DNA from: Pseudogemmobacter hezensis
Lineage (GTDB): Bacteria; Pseudomonadota; Alphaproteobacteria; Rhodobacterales; Rhodobacteraceae
Length of the DNA stretch: 58,959 nucleotides
NCBI RefSeq assembly: GCF_013155295.1
Contig: NZ_JABJXT010000022.1
Span: 1 to 58,959 of the forward strand
Direction: 5' to 3'
This document shows, piece by piece, positions 49,584 to 58,833 of the stretch; the stretch's first letter is position 1; every line of letters starts with the position of its first letter. The position numbers were made by a program, and so were the translations under genes. The notes under the pieces were generated by a model that worked only from the letters and a program-made list of their open reading frames with translations, did no database searches and was not told where the DNA came from.

Positions 49584-50501
49584 TCAGCCGAGGAGCTTCT
49601 CCAGCACTTCCCCTTGGGCGGTATGCTTCTTGGGGTTTTCTGCTTTCAGCTTGTTCACGTTGATGAGCTTCCATCGGACCGCTGGTAGCTGGGCCGCTTG
49701 GGGGCGGTCGATCGCGTCGAAGTCCGGATCGCCGTCATGCAGGGTTCTCAGAAACCTCTTCGCGTCCTCATCCAAGCGGGATTGGATATCACCGATCAGG
49801 CGGTTGCGTGTCGCGATCAATTCCCCGAGGTCGACCGCTTCCTTCGTCATGCCCTCGAATTCCCGGGCATAGGGCTGATCTAGATCGATCAGGTTTGGGT
49901 TCAGAAGTTCGTGCGGCGGGCGGGGTGAACTCGCAACATAGATCAGAAAAGTACGGAGCAACGCGTCGGTAAACCCTTCATTCTCGTAGAGGAGCTTGAC
50001 GTCGTAGAGGTCTCGCGGGTGCTGGCGATCGAGTGCCGCATGTAGTTTACCGCCGAACAAATCCTCGAAGGAGACGATGTTCATCGTCGCATATCCGAAC
50101 TCCTCCTCGACGGCTTCGGAGACTTCACGTTGTTCCGGATCATGCACGACGCCCCGGGTAACGGGGGAGGTTTCGATCTTGATTTCGGCTGCGCCGAGGC
50201 GTGCGAGCGCACGCGTGGCGCCGCCGCCACCGCCGGCAATGCGCTGCGCTTTGGCGCCGGTGATGCCGCCTTCGATGGCAGCGGCAATCCGGTCCATCGC
50301 GTCGTTGATCTCAGCGAGGCTTTCGGCGCGGTCTTTGACAGGCAAATAGGTCAAGTCGATATCGACCGAGAGGCGTGGAAGGTCGCGATAGAATAGGTTG
50401 ATGGCCGTCCCGCCCTTGAGCGCAAATATCTCCTCCTTGGCGACATACGGGAGTATGCGCACGAGCAGGGCCACTTGGGCGGCATAGTCTTCACGCGCCA
50501 T
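49584..50501 (-). CDS. AbiEii-type nucleotidyltransferase toxin (second copy)
   Basis: A 305-residue toxin with the motif IFALKGGTAINLFYRDLPRLSVDIDL (G-G-T-A-I-N-L and D-I-D), then IETSPVTRGVVHDPE and FEDLFGGKLHAALDRQHPRDLYDVKLL (K-x-x-A-A-x-x-R-x-x-x-R-D-x-x-D). This differs from the first AbiEii (10822) in the nucleotidyltransferase motif (GGTAINL instead of GGTSLSK), so it is another subfamily, not a duplicate. ATG 50501 overlaps the antitoxin stop by 11 nt. It lies 13 bp upstream of the amber-split cyclase-like gene on the same strand. Confidence 0.87.
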   Translation of the reverse strand: MAREDYAAQVALLVRILPYVAKEEIFALKGGTAINLFYRDLPRLSVDIDLTYLPVKDRAESLAEINDAMDRIAAAIEGGITGAKAQRIAGGGGGATRALARLGAAEIKIETSPVTRGVVHDPEQREVSEAVEEEFGYATMNIVSFEDLFGGKLHAALDRQHPRDLYDVKLLYENEGFTDALLRTFLIYVASSPRPPHELLNPNLIDLDQPYAREFEGMTKEAVDLGELIATRNRLIGDIQSRLDEDAKRFLRTLHDGDPDFDAIDRPQAAQLPAVRWKLINVNKLKAENPKKHTAQGEVLEKLLG

Positions 50502-51321
50502 GATCACGTTCCTTTCTTAAAAACTCTTCGGGCACCATGATCCTGTAGCGCGGATGTATCTTGCCGCCTTTGACCAATGCGCGGTCGCCGCTACCGAGGT
50601 CGAACTCTTCCGGATCCAGTCGCTTGCGCCAGGCATGGTCGTGGCGGTCGGCGAACACGAAGAACAGGCGTTTGACCTTGATCTTCTTGCAACTTCTGAG
50701 CAGTGCCGAGAGGGTTCTCGGGCGCAACGTCGTCAGGCTTTCGAACGCCATGTCGAGGTTGTGAAAGCTCTCTTGATCCGGCAACTCGTCCAGCGCCTCA
50801 AAGACCGCGCGTTCTGGGGAGGACATCACCAGTTTCCAGTCCCATGGCAGGGACGATGCTGTCACTCCCTGATTATCTCGCGCGTCATCGACACCCAACT
50901 GCGGGTCGGAAAACAGCGATACGCTGCGTGTGCGGAGTTCGGCGTTGAGCTGCAGTTTTTCGAGCCAGTTGGGAATTTTTGTGCCGTACAGCCAGACTGT
51001 GCTCTTGTCGCCGAGTGAGAGATAGTGCGCATAGCCTTGCAGGCTCAATGCCGTCACCCCGCCGATATGGACAGGGTAGTGCATGATGTGCTGGAGCGAG
51101 AGCAGGCAGGTCTTCCAGTCGAGCGGATTCGTGGTGGCGCTGCTTGGTGCGGGACGGCGAAAGACGCCGCGGCCAAGGCGTTCCAGCCAGCCGCGTTGGA
51201 CATAGGCGTAGGACGAACGCCGGCCTATCCCGTGGTGCTCAAGCCAGGCGGAGTCCACGAGGAACCCCGTGGGGACAGCCTCAAGAAGGCTCTTTAGTTT
51301 TTCGTGCTCTTGTCCACTCAT
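50491..51321 (-). CDS. AbiEi-type antitoxin (second copy)
   Basis: A 276-residue protein with the AbiEi N-terminal winged-helix domain: FLVDSAWLEHHGIGRRSSYAYVQRGWLERLGRGVFRRP. A longer C-terminal antitoxin domain follows (IMHYPVHIGGVTALSLQGYAHYL, SPERAVFEALDEL). It represses the operon and counteracts the downstream nucleotidyltransferase. ATG 51321 is chosen over GTG 51330. An AT-rich ATATATTTTTAAAG region (51335-51350) likely holds the promoter with a very short leader. Confidence 0.87.
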   Translation of the reverse strand: MSGQEHEKLKSLLEAVPTGFLVDSAWLEHHGIGRRSSYAYVQRGWLERLGRGVFRRPAPSSATTNPLDWKTCLLSLQHIMHYPVHIGGVTALSLQGYAHYLSLGDKSTVWLYGTKIPNWLEKLQLNAELRTRSVSLFSDPQLGVDDARDNQGVTASSLPWDWKLVMSSPERAVFEALDELPDQESFHNLDMAFESLTTLRPRTLSALLRSCKKIKVKRLFFVFADRHDHAWRKRLDPEEFDLGSGDRALVKGGKIHPRYRIMVPEEFLRKERDHGA

Positions 51322-51567
51322 GCGCGACACAATGATATATTTTTAAAGAGGCCGCCACTTGTTTCTGTGAAAGCATGTGAAATAGTCCGTCAAGGAGCGA
51401 CAAATCCTGCAATTCTCAAAGAGACGGGTGGTTGTCGGCTCTGAAGCTCACCAGCAAAGCAGGGCGTGGATGCACTAGATTGGCTGAGAAGACGCTAGGT
51501 CATTCGGATCAAAAAGTTGAAGCTTTGTGCCCCGGCCGAAGCCGATGCGCCAAACAAGAGTCAGGTT

Positions 51568-52170
51568 TCACTTTCGATTGTGGCGTTCTTTTGCCCATAC
51601 AAACATCGCACCGACGGCAGCATTGGCTTGCTGCACGCTGAACACTTCCGGTTCGAACGGGCCAGCCCATTGCTTTGTATCACGATGTTCCGGGTGGTGT
51701 TTGTCGGTCAGCGCGTCGAGAAATTCTTCGTAAGAATAGGGTCCGCCACTGTCCTCTGGCGGGCACGCGCGCGCTCCGGCAACACAGGCAGGAAAGTCCT
51801 GATCTGGTCTTCCGGTCAGTTTGCCAACCTTCTCGACGGTTACGAGATGCCTCCAACCATCGCCGAAGTCATAAGTGTATGTGAACTGACTGCCCTTCTT
51901 GACCAGTTTACCGAGCGCAAACCTCCTCTCGTCCTTCCGGCCATCGTTTGGGTCCCAGCTGTCGTCACTTTCGTCGCGGGCCTCGAACCTGTCCTCGCCA
52001 ATCTCGAACTCATGCAAATGATAGTCTTGCCAAGGCATAGCGCCCTGGAGCACGGAATGCAGGATGTCCAAGGTAATGTCATTCGGAACGACTATCCGGC
52101 GCCAGATGGGTGGTTGGATGCCAACAAGTTCGATTTTCAGCTCAATCAACGTATGTTCCGCCTGTCTCAC
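51568..52170 (-). CDS. Plasmid pRiA4b ORF-3-like protein
   Basis: A 200-residue protein with the pattern YxLKxxLxGIxPPIWRRIxVP: here LIELKIELVGIQPPIWRRIV, then VLQGAMPWQDYHLHEFEIG, YTYDFGDGWRHLVTVEKV and PACVAGARACPPEDSGGPYSYEEFLDAL. This is the pRiA4b ORF-3 domain. Its function is unproven; it is common in defence-rich plasmid regions. GTG 52170 start. It lies between AbiE and the WGR gene on the minus strand. Confidence 0.88.
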   Translation of the reverse strand: MRQAEHTLIELKIELVGIQPPIWRRIVVPNDITLDILHSVLQGAMPWQDYHLHEFEIGEDRFEARDESDDSWDPNDGRKDERRFALGKLVKKGSQFTYTYDFGDGWRHLVTVEKVGKLTGRPDQDFPACVAGARACPPEDSGGPYSYEEFLDALTDKHHPEHRDTKQWAGPFEPEVFSVQQANAAVGAMFVWAKERHNRK

Positions 52171-52509
52171 TGGTTCAGTGGTTGAGGCAGTTTTTCATTT
52201 TTGAACTGAAGCATTCAAGGGAAACCTTGATTGAGGCTGGCTCCAAGTCTCTGCGACACCCTTCCTGCCAACCGGGTCTGTTGATCTAATGCTCAGGATC
52301 TTGTCCCCTCCCGGACCGCGCCCTACTCGGTCGGCTGCTCGCAGCCGCTCTCCCCGAGCTGATCTGGGAATGATCATAGTACCCGTTGATACCGGCATGT
52401 GAGCCGCTGGCCGACCATGGGCGTTCCATCACGGTTGTGAATCGCATCGGTCGCCAGGATTCCAAACTGTAGTTGGACGGGATGAGGGGAAGAATGCGAT
52501 GCTCCGACC
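52171..52509. other. Intergenic region without recognisable gene
   Basis: About 340 bp between the divergent pRiA4b ORF-3 gene and the WGR gene. A minus-strand frame across 52286-52500 lacks any recognised family. I see no tRNA or terminator. Promoters for both genes must lie here. Confidence 0.45.
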
Positions 52510-52749
52510 ATGGATGAGGCCGTTCACCTTCAGCGGATCGACCCCGAGCGCAACATGCGCCGCTTTTATGCGGCGGAAGTCCAGCCAACCCTGTTTGGCG
52601 GGGTCTCGGTTGTGCGGCGTTGGGGACGCATCGGCGGGCCGGGTCGCGTGATGCTTGAGACCTTCGATCATGCGGAGGAGGCTCAGGCGGCACTGACGAA
52701 ACTTGTCACCGCAAAACAACGGCGTGGCTATCGCGTCGAAGCCGGCTGA
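52510..52749 (+). CDS. WGR-domain protein
   Basis: A 79-residue protein made almost entirely of a WGR domain: LQRIDPERNMRRFYAAEVQPTLFGGVSVVRRWGRIGGPGR, then ETFDHAEEAQAALTKLVTAKQRRGY. The V-V-R-R-W-G-R-I-G box gives the family its name. WGR domains bind nucleic acids and occur in poly-ADP-ribose polymerases and in small bacterial proteins. It lies before hipBA and may have its own promoter. Confidence 0.9.
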   Translation: MDEAVHLQRIDPERNMRRFYAAEVQPTLFGGVSVVRRWGRIGGPGRVMLETFDHAEEAQAALTKLVTAKQRRGYRVEAG

Positions 52750-52817
52750 CAGCCTGAGGCGGGCACACTCCTCCTGCCGGCCACTCATTCGGCATTTAAA
52801 CATCCATATTTTGATGC

Positions 52818-52841
52818 TATGCATGGAAATACCATAACATA
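52818..52841 (+). promoter_or_regulatory. hipBA operator candidate
   Basis: TATG-C-ATGG (52818-52826), spacer AAATA, CCAT-AA-CATA (52832-52841): an imperfect inverted repeat 13 bp before the hipB ATG. HipB binds such palindromes for autoregulation. Confidence 0.45.
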
Positions 52842-52853
52842 GAGAAGTGAAGG

Positions 52854-53216
52854 ATGTCCTCCCTTCGTGTCGAGAAAGTTCTGCGCCAGTTGGGGCAGGA
52901 CATACAGGTCGCCCGCAAGAAGCGCCGCATCCCGGTAAAGGATTTCGCGGCGCGGATCGGCGTGGCCGAGGGAACCGTGATCCGGCTGGAAAAGGGCGAG
53001 CCCGGCACCCGGCTCGAAACACTCGCCATGGCACTCTTGGCGCTCGGCGAGCTGCCGCGACTCGAGCGGTTGCTGGATCCTGCCAGTGACGACACCGGGT
53101 TGATGATCGACCATGCCAATCTGCCCAAACGGATCGGGCGGGGCCGCAAACCAGTTACGGGCACCGCCACCCTGCCGGTCAGTGGCCAAGACAGCGACGA
53201 AGGGACGGCCTTCTGA
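52854..53216 (+). CDS. hipB: HipB-like XRE antitoxin
   Basis: A 120-residue DNA-binding antitoxin. Helix-turn-helix at about 12-68: LGQDIQVARKKRRIPVKDFA, ARIGVAEGTVIRLEKGEPGTR. The C-terminal RGRKP-containing tail likely contacts HipA or DNA. AAGTGAAGG precedes ATG 52854. The stop shares one base with the hipA ATG (TGATG), so the two are coupled. It represses the operon and neutralises HipA. Confidence 0.88.
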   Translation: MSSLRVEKVLRQLGQDIQVARKKRRIPVKDFAARIGVAEGTVIRLEKGEPGTRLETLAMALLALGELPRLERLLDPASDDTGLMIDHANLPKRIGRGRKPVTGTATLPVSGQDSDEGTAF

Positions 53217-54445
53217 TGCCAGAAGCCATCGTCGCGCTCGGGGAGCAGAAGATCGAGGTCGGGCGGCTGCATTTCGAAAGCGATGGCCGCCGTCAGCATT
53301 CGACTTTCCTCTACAGCCCCGGCTGGCTGCGCAATGCCGGGACCTTCGCTCTGGCCCCGGGTCTGCCGCTCGGCCCAGGCCCGATCCATGCCAGCGGGCA
53401 GGCTGATGCGCGCGATGCCTTGCCGGGTGCCTTCGCGGATGCGGCGCCAGACAGCTGGGGCCGCCGGTTGATAGCGCGCACGCTTGGCGAAGGGCTGTCG
53501 GATTTCGATTATCTGGTGCGATCGGATGATGTCACCAGGCAAGGTGCGCTGCGGTTTCTGGATGAGCGGATGCAGCCGCTGTCGCAGATGAGCGATCCGG
53601 TGCCGCGCCGGCTGGATATCGAGGAGATCCGCGCGATTGCCGCTCGCTATGAGCGTGATCCGCTTGGCGCGGCCGAGGAAGCACGCATCCTGGCAGGGGC
53701 AGGGGGCTCATTAGGGGGCGCGAGACCCAAGGCGAATGTGGTTGAGGGTGATCAGCTCTGGATCGCCAAGTTCACCGCCGTTGGCGACAGCTGGCCGGTG
53801 GAGCGCGCCGAATTAGCGATCCTCAACCTGGGCCGTGCCCTCGGGCTGAATACGGCGGTGGCAGAGCTGGCCCTGCCGCGCAGCGAGGCGCCGGTGGCGC
53901 TGATCCGGCGCTTTGACCGCCGGGGGCAGGGGCGCATTCCCTATATCTCGGCTCGGACGGCACTGCAGGTGCAGGGCATGACGCCCGGCTACTATACTGA
54001 CATCGCCGATGTAATCCGCGAGATCTCGGTCGACGCGCTGGCCGATCTGCGTGAGCTCTGGCGGCGGATGGTCTTCTCGATCCTGGTGAACAACACCGAC
54101 GATCACCTGAAGAACCACGGCTTTCTCTATGTCCGGGAAAATCGGTGGCGGCTTGCCCCCGCCTTCGACATCAATGCGCAGGCGCGGCGTCAGCCGCAGA
54201 TGGAAACCGGGATCAGCCCGCTGAGCGGCTTCGAGCCCTCTGTGGAAGCCGCCGTTGAAGCAGCCCCCTTCTTCGAGATTTCGGTGGAAGAAGCGCGTCA
54301 GCTGGCGCGTGACCTTGCCGATGGGATCTCAAAGCAGTGGCGCGCGAAGTTTCAGAGCCAGGGCGTGAGGGGCGCCGCAGCCTCGGCTTACGTGGCGGCG
54401 TTTGAACACGAGCAGATGGAAGTTGCGCTGCGCATGGCAGCGTGA
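53216..54445 (+). CDS. hipA: HipA-like serine/threonine kinase toxin
   Basis: A 409-residue HipA kinase. It has the SLGGARPKANVVEGDQLWIAKF ATP-binding region, and catalytic loop SILVNNTDDHLKNHGFLYV (Asp and Asn) followed by PAFDINAQ (metal-binding Asp). The N-terminal subdomain starts VALGEQKIEVGRL. HipA toxins phosphorylate an aminoacyl-tRNA synthetase (GltX in E. coli) and induce growth arrest. The N-terminal part is of the short form without HipS. Complete and likely functional together with HipB. Confidence 0.92.
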   Translation: MPEAIVALGEQKIEVGRLHFESDGRRQHSTFLYSPGWLRNAGTFALAPGLPLGPGPIHASGQADARDALPGAFADAAPDSWGRRLIARTLGEGLSDFDYLVRSDDVTRQGALRFLDERMQPLSQMSDPVPRRLDIEEIRAIAARYERDPLGAAEEARILAGAGGSLGGARPKANVVEGDQLWIAKFTAVGDSWPVERAELAILNLGRALGLNTAVAELALPRSEAPVALIRRFDRRGQGRIPYISARTALQVQGMTPGYYTDIADVIREISVDALADLRELWRRMVFSILVNNTDDHLKNHGFLYVRENRWRLAPAFDINAQARRQPQMETGISPLSGFEPSVEAAVEAAPFFEISVEEARQLARDLADGISKQWRAKFQSQGVRGAAASAYVAAFEHEQMEVALRMAA

Positions 54446-54642
54446 TGGTTCGTCTGCAGATTTTGTTCTCCATCGGATCGGTCTGCGAGTTCTGACCACA
54501 TGGCCTACTGCACAAGTCGGACTTGATCCGCCATGCTGCCAGCACGGGTTCAGGCCGACGCCGGTCACCTTTCGCAGGCATCCTTTTGCACATCCCGCGC
54601 TTCCGCTAGCCCGATCGCCCCGGGATAGATGGAAGCAGGAAG

Positions 54643-56841
54643 ATGACATCAAGACATTCAGCACTGACGGCGCAAAGGGTTCAGGAGTACTGTGACCTGA
54701 GGCTAGGGCCGGTTTTGCCGACAGACCAGGTCAAAAGACTCTGCCGCTACCTGACAGCACTATTGGAGCGCGGTGAGTATCCGCCCTATCGCGGCAGTAG
54801 CCTGGATATCCGGGCGGTGGCAGAATCTTTGGGCATGGAGCCCAGTGATCTCTCCGCAGTGCGCGCCATGCTCAAGCCGATCTTCGATGCGGTATCTCGT
54901 GAAGTGGCGGAGCGGCGCCTTCGTCCTCCGAAAGCTCCGCGGGTCCGGCGGGCTCACCCGAATGCTGGCAGAAAGCCGCGTCCCATCGAGGAATTTCCAG
55001 AGCCGCTGAATGAGACATGGGACGAGCCCGGCAGTTTCGGTGAAGCGCTTCGGCTGCATGCGGCGCGTCATGGCGAAACCACCTATCATCTCTACAATGC
55101 TGTGGTGCGACCGGAGGACGGGGTTCACCGCAGCACTCTGATCTCCTGGGGCAAAGGCAAGAAGGCGCCACGATCTGCGATCAGCCTGGAAATCCTCAGG
55201 CGGATAGAGCGACGTTATCGGCTTCCGGAGGGATATTTTGCCAGCAAGCGGGGAGGGGCTGAGCGCGCGCCGGGTGACTTCATTCTGCACGATGTGACAC
55301 CGGCAGAGCGCCGGCGGCTGGCGTGGCATTTGCCGGAAGATTTCAATCGCAGGTCACGGGCGGAACAGGTCGAGATTGTTGACTGGGTGCGCCGGGTGAT
55401 TGTCAGCGGATCGACCGATTACCGGCGCTATCAGGCGGTGATGATGCGTCAGCGCTACGCCGTTCGCTTCGCCTGTGCAGCGAGCCCACGGCGCAAACAG
55501 GCCCCCTCGACGAGCGATACGGAAGCTGGGATTGTCGAAGCGCCCGCGCGACTGAATGAAGAGATGGCGGCGCTCCTGCGCTTCAAGACCGCGACCTTTG
55601 CAGCATTCGGCTTGCAGCGAAACGGGGTATGGGGCGAAGAAACCGCTACGCAGAAGGTGGATCATTTCGGGCTGTGGTTCGGGGCTTTTGCCGCTCCGGT
55701 GGAAAGCGAGGTCCATGGCTTCGGGGCCGACCCCCATAGTCTCACCTTCGCGATGATGGTCTTTCCTCAGGTCTGGGACTGGTATTTGCAATGGCGGGAG
55801 CGCCGGCGGGGTTTCTACACCAAATGGGAAATCGACCTTCTGTCGATCGCGGCCGCCTTTTGCCGGGAAGAGACCGGATGGCTGCGCCAGATGCCAAACC
55901 TGGCAGACCATCTGGTTGTGATCGAGGGCTTGATCTCTGCAGACGACATCGCCGCCGCGCAGGCGGATTGGGGCGGCACATGCGAGCGGATGTACAAACA
56001 TGCCCGGCGGCGCACGAAGGAGATCGACAGGGTCGCGCGTATTCATCGGGACCCGTTCGAACCGATCCTTCCCGTGCTGGAGGCACCAAGCCCGGTCGGC
56101 GAGTATCGTAAGATCACCGAAGAGATCCTTCGTCGTCTCCCTGACGAAGAGTTGCATCCGCGTGCCGCTGCTGAAGCGATCAGAGCCTTCCTGCTCCTGC
56201 GTATCGGCATGCACACCGGTCTGCGGCAGAAGAACCTGCGTGAACTGATGCTTTGCGGCCGTGGGGGCCTGCCGACCTCGGAGCGTCGGTTGGAGGACAT
56301 GAAACGCGGTGAGTTGCGCTGGAGCACGCGCGACCAGGGCTGGGAGATTCTGATCCCCGCCATCGCGTTCAAGAACGCAAATTCGTCGTTCTTCGGGTCC
56401 AAGCCGTTTCGGCTGATCCTGCCCGACCTCGGTCGGCTCTATGAAATGATCGATGCATGGCTTGAGCGTCATCGGCAACGCCTGATCGGCGAGGCGGTTG
56501 ATCCCGGGACTTTCTTCGTCAAGACGGCGAAAAGAACGAGCACCGATGCGGCCTACGGCCAGAACACGTTCTACGAGGCCTGGCGCACCGCGATCCAGCG
56601 CTACGGGATCTACAATCCTTGGACGGGCAAAGGTGCCATAGAGGGATTGTTGCCCCATGGGCCACACAATGTGCGGGACGTTCTCGCCACCCACATCCTG
56701 AAGCAGACGGGATCCTATGAACAGGCCAGCTATGCCATCCAGGATACGCCAGAGATGGTCGCGCAGCATTACGGGCGCTTTCTGCCACAGGACAAGGCCG
56801 AGATCGCGGCCAGGATCCTCAACCAGGTTTGGGCTGCATAG
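54643..56841 (+). CDS. Large atypical tyrosine recombinase-like protein
   Basis: A 732-residue protein. The N-terminal 130 residues are basic and helical; a middle region contains HRSTLISWGKGKKAPRSAIS, resembling a helix-turn-helix. The C-terminal catalytic-like domain shows Arg in RIGMHTGLRQKNLREL, His and Arg in PHGPHNVRDVLATHIL, and the final DTPEMVAQHYGRFL with Tyr. The usual L-G-H before the Tyr is replaced by Q-D-T, so one catalytic histidine is missing or substituted. It stands alone and could be a transposase-like or regulatory recombinase. A 14-bp palindrome lies 20 bp after it. Confidence 0.65.
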   Translation: MTSRHSALTAQRVQEYCDLRLGPVLPTDQVKRLCRYLTALLERGEYPPYRGSSLDIRAVAESLGMEPSDLSAVRAMLKPIFDAVSREVAERRLRPPKAPRVRRAHPNAGRKPRPIEEFPEPLNETWDEPGSFGEALRLHAARHGETTYHLYNAVVRPEDGVHRSTLISWGKGKKAPRSAISLEILRRIERRYRLPEGYFASKRGGAERAPGDFILHDVTPAERRRLAWHLPEDFNRRSRAEQVEIVDWVRRVIVSGSTDYRRYQAVMMRQRYAVRFACAASPRRKQAPSTSDTEAGIVEAPARLNEEMAALLRFKTATFAAFGLQRNGVWGEETATQKVDHFGLWFGAFAAPVESEVHGFGADPHSLTFAMMVFPQVWDWYLQWRERRRGFYTKWEIDLLSIAAAFCREETGWLRQMPNLADHLVVIEGLISADDIAAAQADWGGTCERMYKHARRRTKEIDRVARIHRDPFEPILPVLEAPSPVGEYRKITEEILRRLPDEELHPRAAAEAIRAFLLLRIGMHTGLRQKNLRELMLCGRGGLPTSERRLEDMKRGELRWSTRDQGWEILIPAIAFKNANSSFFGSKPFRLILPDLGRLYEMIDAWLERHRQRLIGEAVDPGTFFVKTAKRTSTDAAYGQNTFYEAWRTAIQRYGIYNPWTGKGAIEGLLPHGPHNVRDVLATHILKQTGSYEQASYAIQDTPEMVAQHYGRFLPQDKAEIAARILNQVWAA

Positions 56842-56861
56842 AGTGGAAGGAGGATCGGTTC

Positions 56862-56875
56862 CCTAGAATTCTAGG
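56862..56875. other. Perfect palindrome after recombinase gene
   Basis: CCTAGAATTCTAGG is a perfect 14-bp palindrome 20 bp after the recombinase-like stop. It could be a recombination core, operator or only a small hairpin. The rest of 56842-57015 shows nothing else. Confidence 0.3.
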
Positions 56876-57015
56876 TCAGGCAAATGTCGTCAATGGGCGG
56901 AAAGCGGACGTTCGATGCGCATCGCATGAAAGTCTGAAACATCTGCATCGCGGACGGTGGTCAGACCGCAGATGAAGGTCTGCTATGCTGAGTTCAGCGG
57001 CCAATACTCAACTGA

Positions 57016-58011
57016 TTAGGGCCCTGCCTTCTTCCTCAGCTCCTGGCTGAGTTCTTCGATCAGGTCGGCAAACTCTCGTACCGCGGAATCTCGGATTAGA
57101 AGGCGTTGCCCTCGGGCGTAGGTCTTGTCGCCACTTCGATCAATGTAGTCTTGATCTACGATTCCCTGCTGATGCGCGAGAAGATGGCGCTGCTGAAAGT
57201 AAACCTTGAGCTGGTCAAGCTTGGCCTGCCCGATCAGATCGACATAGGCGTACCCAATCTCAGCCTTCCACAAGTCCGACCCCGCATCGAGATTCTGGAA
57301 GGCATTGCGGCGAGCCGTCTTTCCGCTCTGACGCTCATATAGCTGCTCGTTCAACCTTTGGAACGACATTACCGTGTCTTGGATGGCCTTCTCCAGAAGC
57401 GTTCGGATCATCACCTCGGCATCATCGGGACCGAGCGTGTTCCGCAGGGTTTTGCCAAGCCCTGCGGCGGTGCGGATCGTGTTCAAGGTTTGCGTGAAGG
57501 TATGGCTTGCAGAGTTCGCTCCACAGCTCGGGCAGAAGTATGCAGCGCCAACGTAGGAATAGCGGCAACCGCAGCTCTCGCAGGATGTATGCAGCCGCAT
57601 CGGCTCCGCAGCTGCTACTGGCACAAGTACGGCGTCCCGTCCGCCTTTCACGTCCAAGGTGATACTCAAGAAGGAATTGCGGTTCTGGCGGCGCTTCGAC
57701 GCCGCCGCGTCCGCTCTCATCGCCTTGTTCATAGAGTTGGTGATCGTACCGAGTGCGTAATCTCGGGCAGCCTCTACCTGCGCCCTAGGATACCACGACT
57801 TGGCAGGAGCTACATGCCCGCAGGATGGACAGAACACCTCTTCGTCTCGAACGATGTTCGACCAGTCTTCACCATAAATCTTGAAGAGGAAAAGGCATGG
57901 CTCGGAAGGGCATTCCTTGTCGAGATACCCTTCGGCATCAAGCTTGATAGGGACGGGTATTTCTTTCATCCGTCCAAGCCTTTCGAGCTCCCGTTGAAGA
58001 TTCTTGAACAT
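57016..58011 (-). CDS. Zinc-ribbon protein with HEPN-like C-terminal domain
   Basis: A 331-residue protein. Two zinc ribbons are visible: ECPSEPC... with FCPSCGHVAPAKSWYPRAQ, and SCESCGCRYSYVGAAYFCPSCG. A long helical linker follows (EVMIRTLLEKAIQDTVMSFQRLNEQLYE). The C-terminal domain has the HEPN R-x4-H motif in VYFQQRHLLAHQQGIVDQDYI (Arg-HLLA-His), followed by GDKTYARGQRLLI. HEPN domains of this kind are usually ribonucleases. It starts 24 bp after the nucleotidyltransferase-like gene and is likely its partner. ATG 58011 chosen over TTG 58026. Confidence 0.7.
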   Translation of the reverse strand: MFKNLQRELERLGRMKEIPVPIKLDAEGYLDKECPSEPCLFLFKIYGEDWSNIVRDEEVFCPSCGHVAPAKSWYPRAQVEAARDYALGTITNSMNKAMRADAAASKRRQNRNSFLSITLDVKGGRDAVLVPVAAAEPMRLHTSCESCGCRYSYVGAAYFCPSCGANSASHTFTQTLNTIRTAAGLGKTLRNTLGPDDAEVMIRTLLEKAIQDTVMSFQRLNEQLYERQSGKTARRNAFQNLDAGSDLWKAEIGYAYVDLIGQAKLDQLKVYFQQRHLLAHQQGIVDQDYIDRSGDKTYARGQRLLIRDSAVREFADLIEELSQELRKKAGP

Positions 58012-58035
58012 TGGGTCCGCTTTCAATGGTGCTTT

Positions 58036-58833
58036 TCAAAACCGAATGCCACCGCCGATAAATTCCGGCGCCAGGGGGATTGAGTTATCGTTCAATCTCT
58101 TACGGAGCATATCACGATCTGGAAGCGTAAAGTCATAGGGGCTCGCAAGCTCCCTCTCGACGGCCTGAGCCAAGCTGGTCAGTTCACCGGACAGCTTCAC
58201 AAGACCCTCCCATTTTGCAACGTCATTCAAGATGCGCCGCGTTCCATCCGGCGTCATGAGGGAAGTCGCGCGAGTATGATCACGAGACAATTCATCGAAC
58301 CAGCGCTCGACACCCGACAGAATCATCAGGTCCCGTGCGACCAGATGCGTGATGTAGTGATTGGGACAATGGTAGATCAGGCTTCCGATGTCGTAGCTGC
58401 TGAGCGCAATTTCGACGTCTGCATCGTTCTTAACATTCTTGGCCAATCGGATACCCATACGGGCCCCCTCGTTGGTCTGGCGGGCTTTGGCAGTGATTTC
58501 GGCGATATAGATGAAAGGATAGTTGGTGATGTGCTCGCGCGTGTACTTGTTGACGATCTCAACGCCGCGCTGCGTTTCTTCAAGCGTCCGCTGATAGGTT
58601 GCCGTGTCAAACCAGTTCGATGGGACCACATCGACTTTGCGTCGAAAGGCACCATCCGAAAGCTGAATGGATTTAGCCGGCGTCCTGTCGACAGTCGCTC
58701 CCCAGAAGCGGCGTTCCAAGACCTCTTCTGATTTTGCTCTGAGAAGCAGGACATCGTCGGTCACCGAACCGACACCTGAATACGGAAGGTATGATTTCAA
58801 GCTTCCTTCACAGTATTGCCGGTGAAGGCAGAC
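58036..58833 (-). pseudogene. Nucleotidyltransferase-like gene, 5' end removed by IS3 element
   Basis: The visible 255 or more codons encode the C-terminal part of a polymerase-beta-type nucleotidyltransferase: SYLPYSGVGSVTDDVLLL, FRRKVDVVPSNWFDTATYQRT (the third acidic residue in V-D-V-V-P) and YPFIYIAEITAKARQTNE. The first catalytic motif (G-S-x-x-x-x-T and D-x-D) is absent and must lie upstream of 58834, where an IS3-family end begins. A TTG at 58800 could start a truncated protein but codons continue to the element border. Paired with the zinc-ribbon/HEPN gene in a nucleotidyltransferase-HEPN arrangement. Confidence 0.65.
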
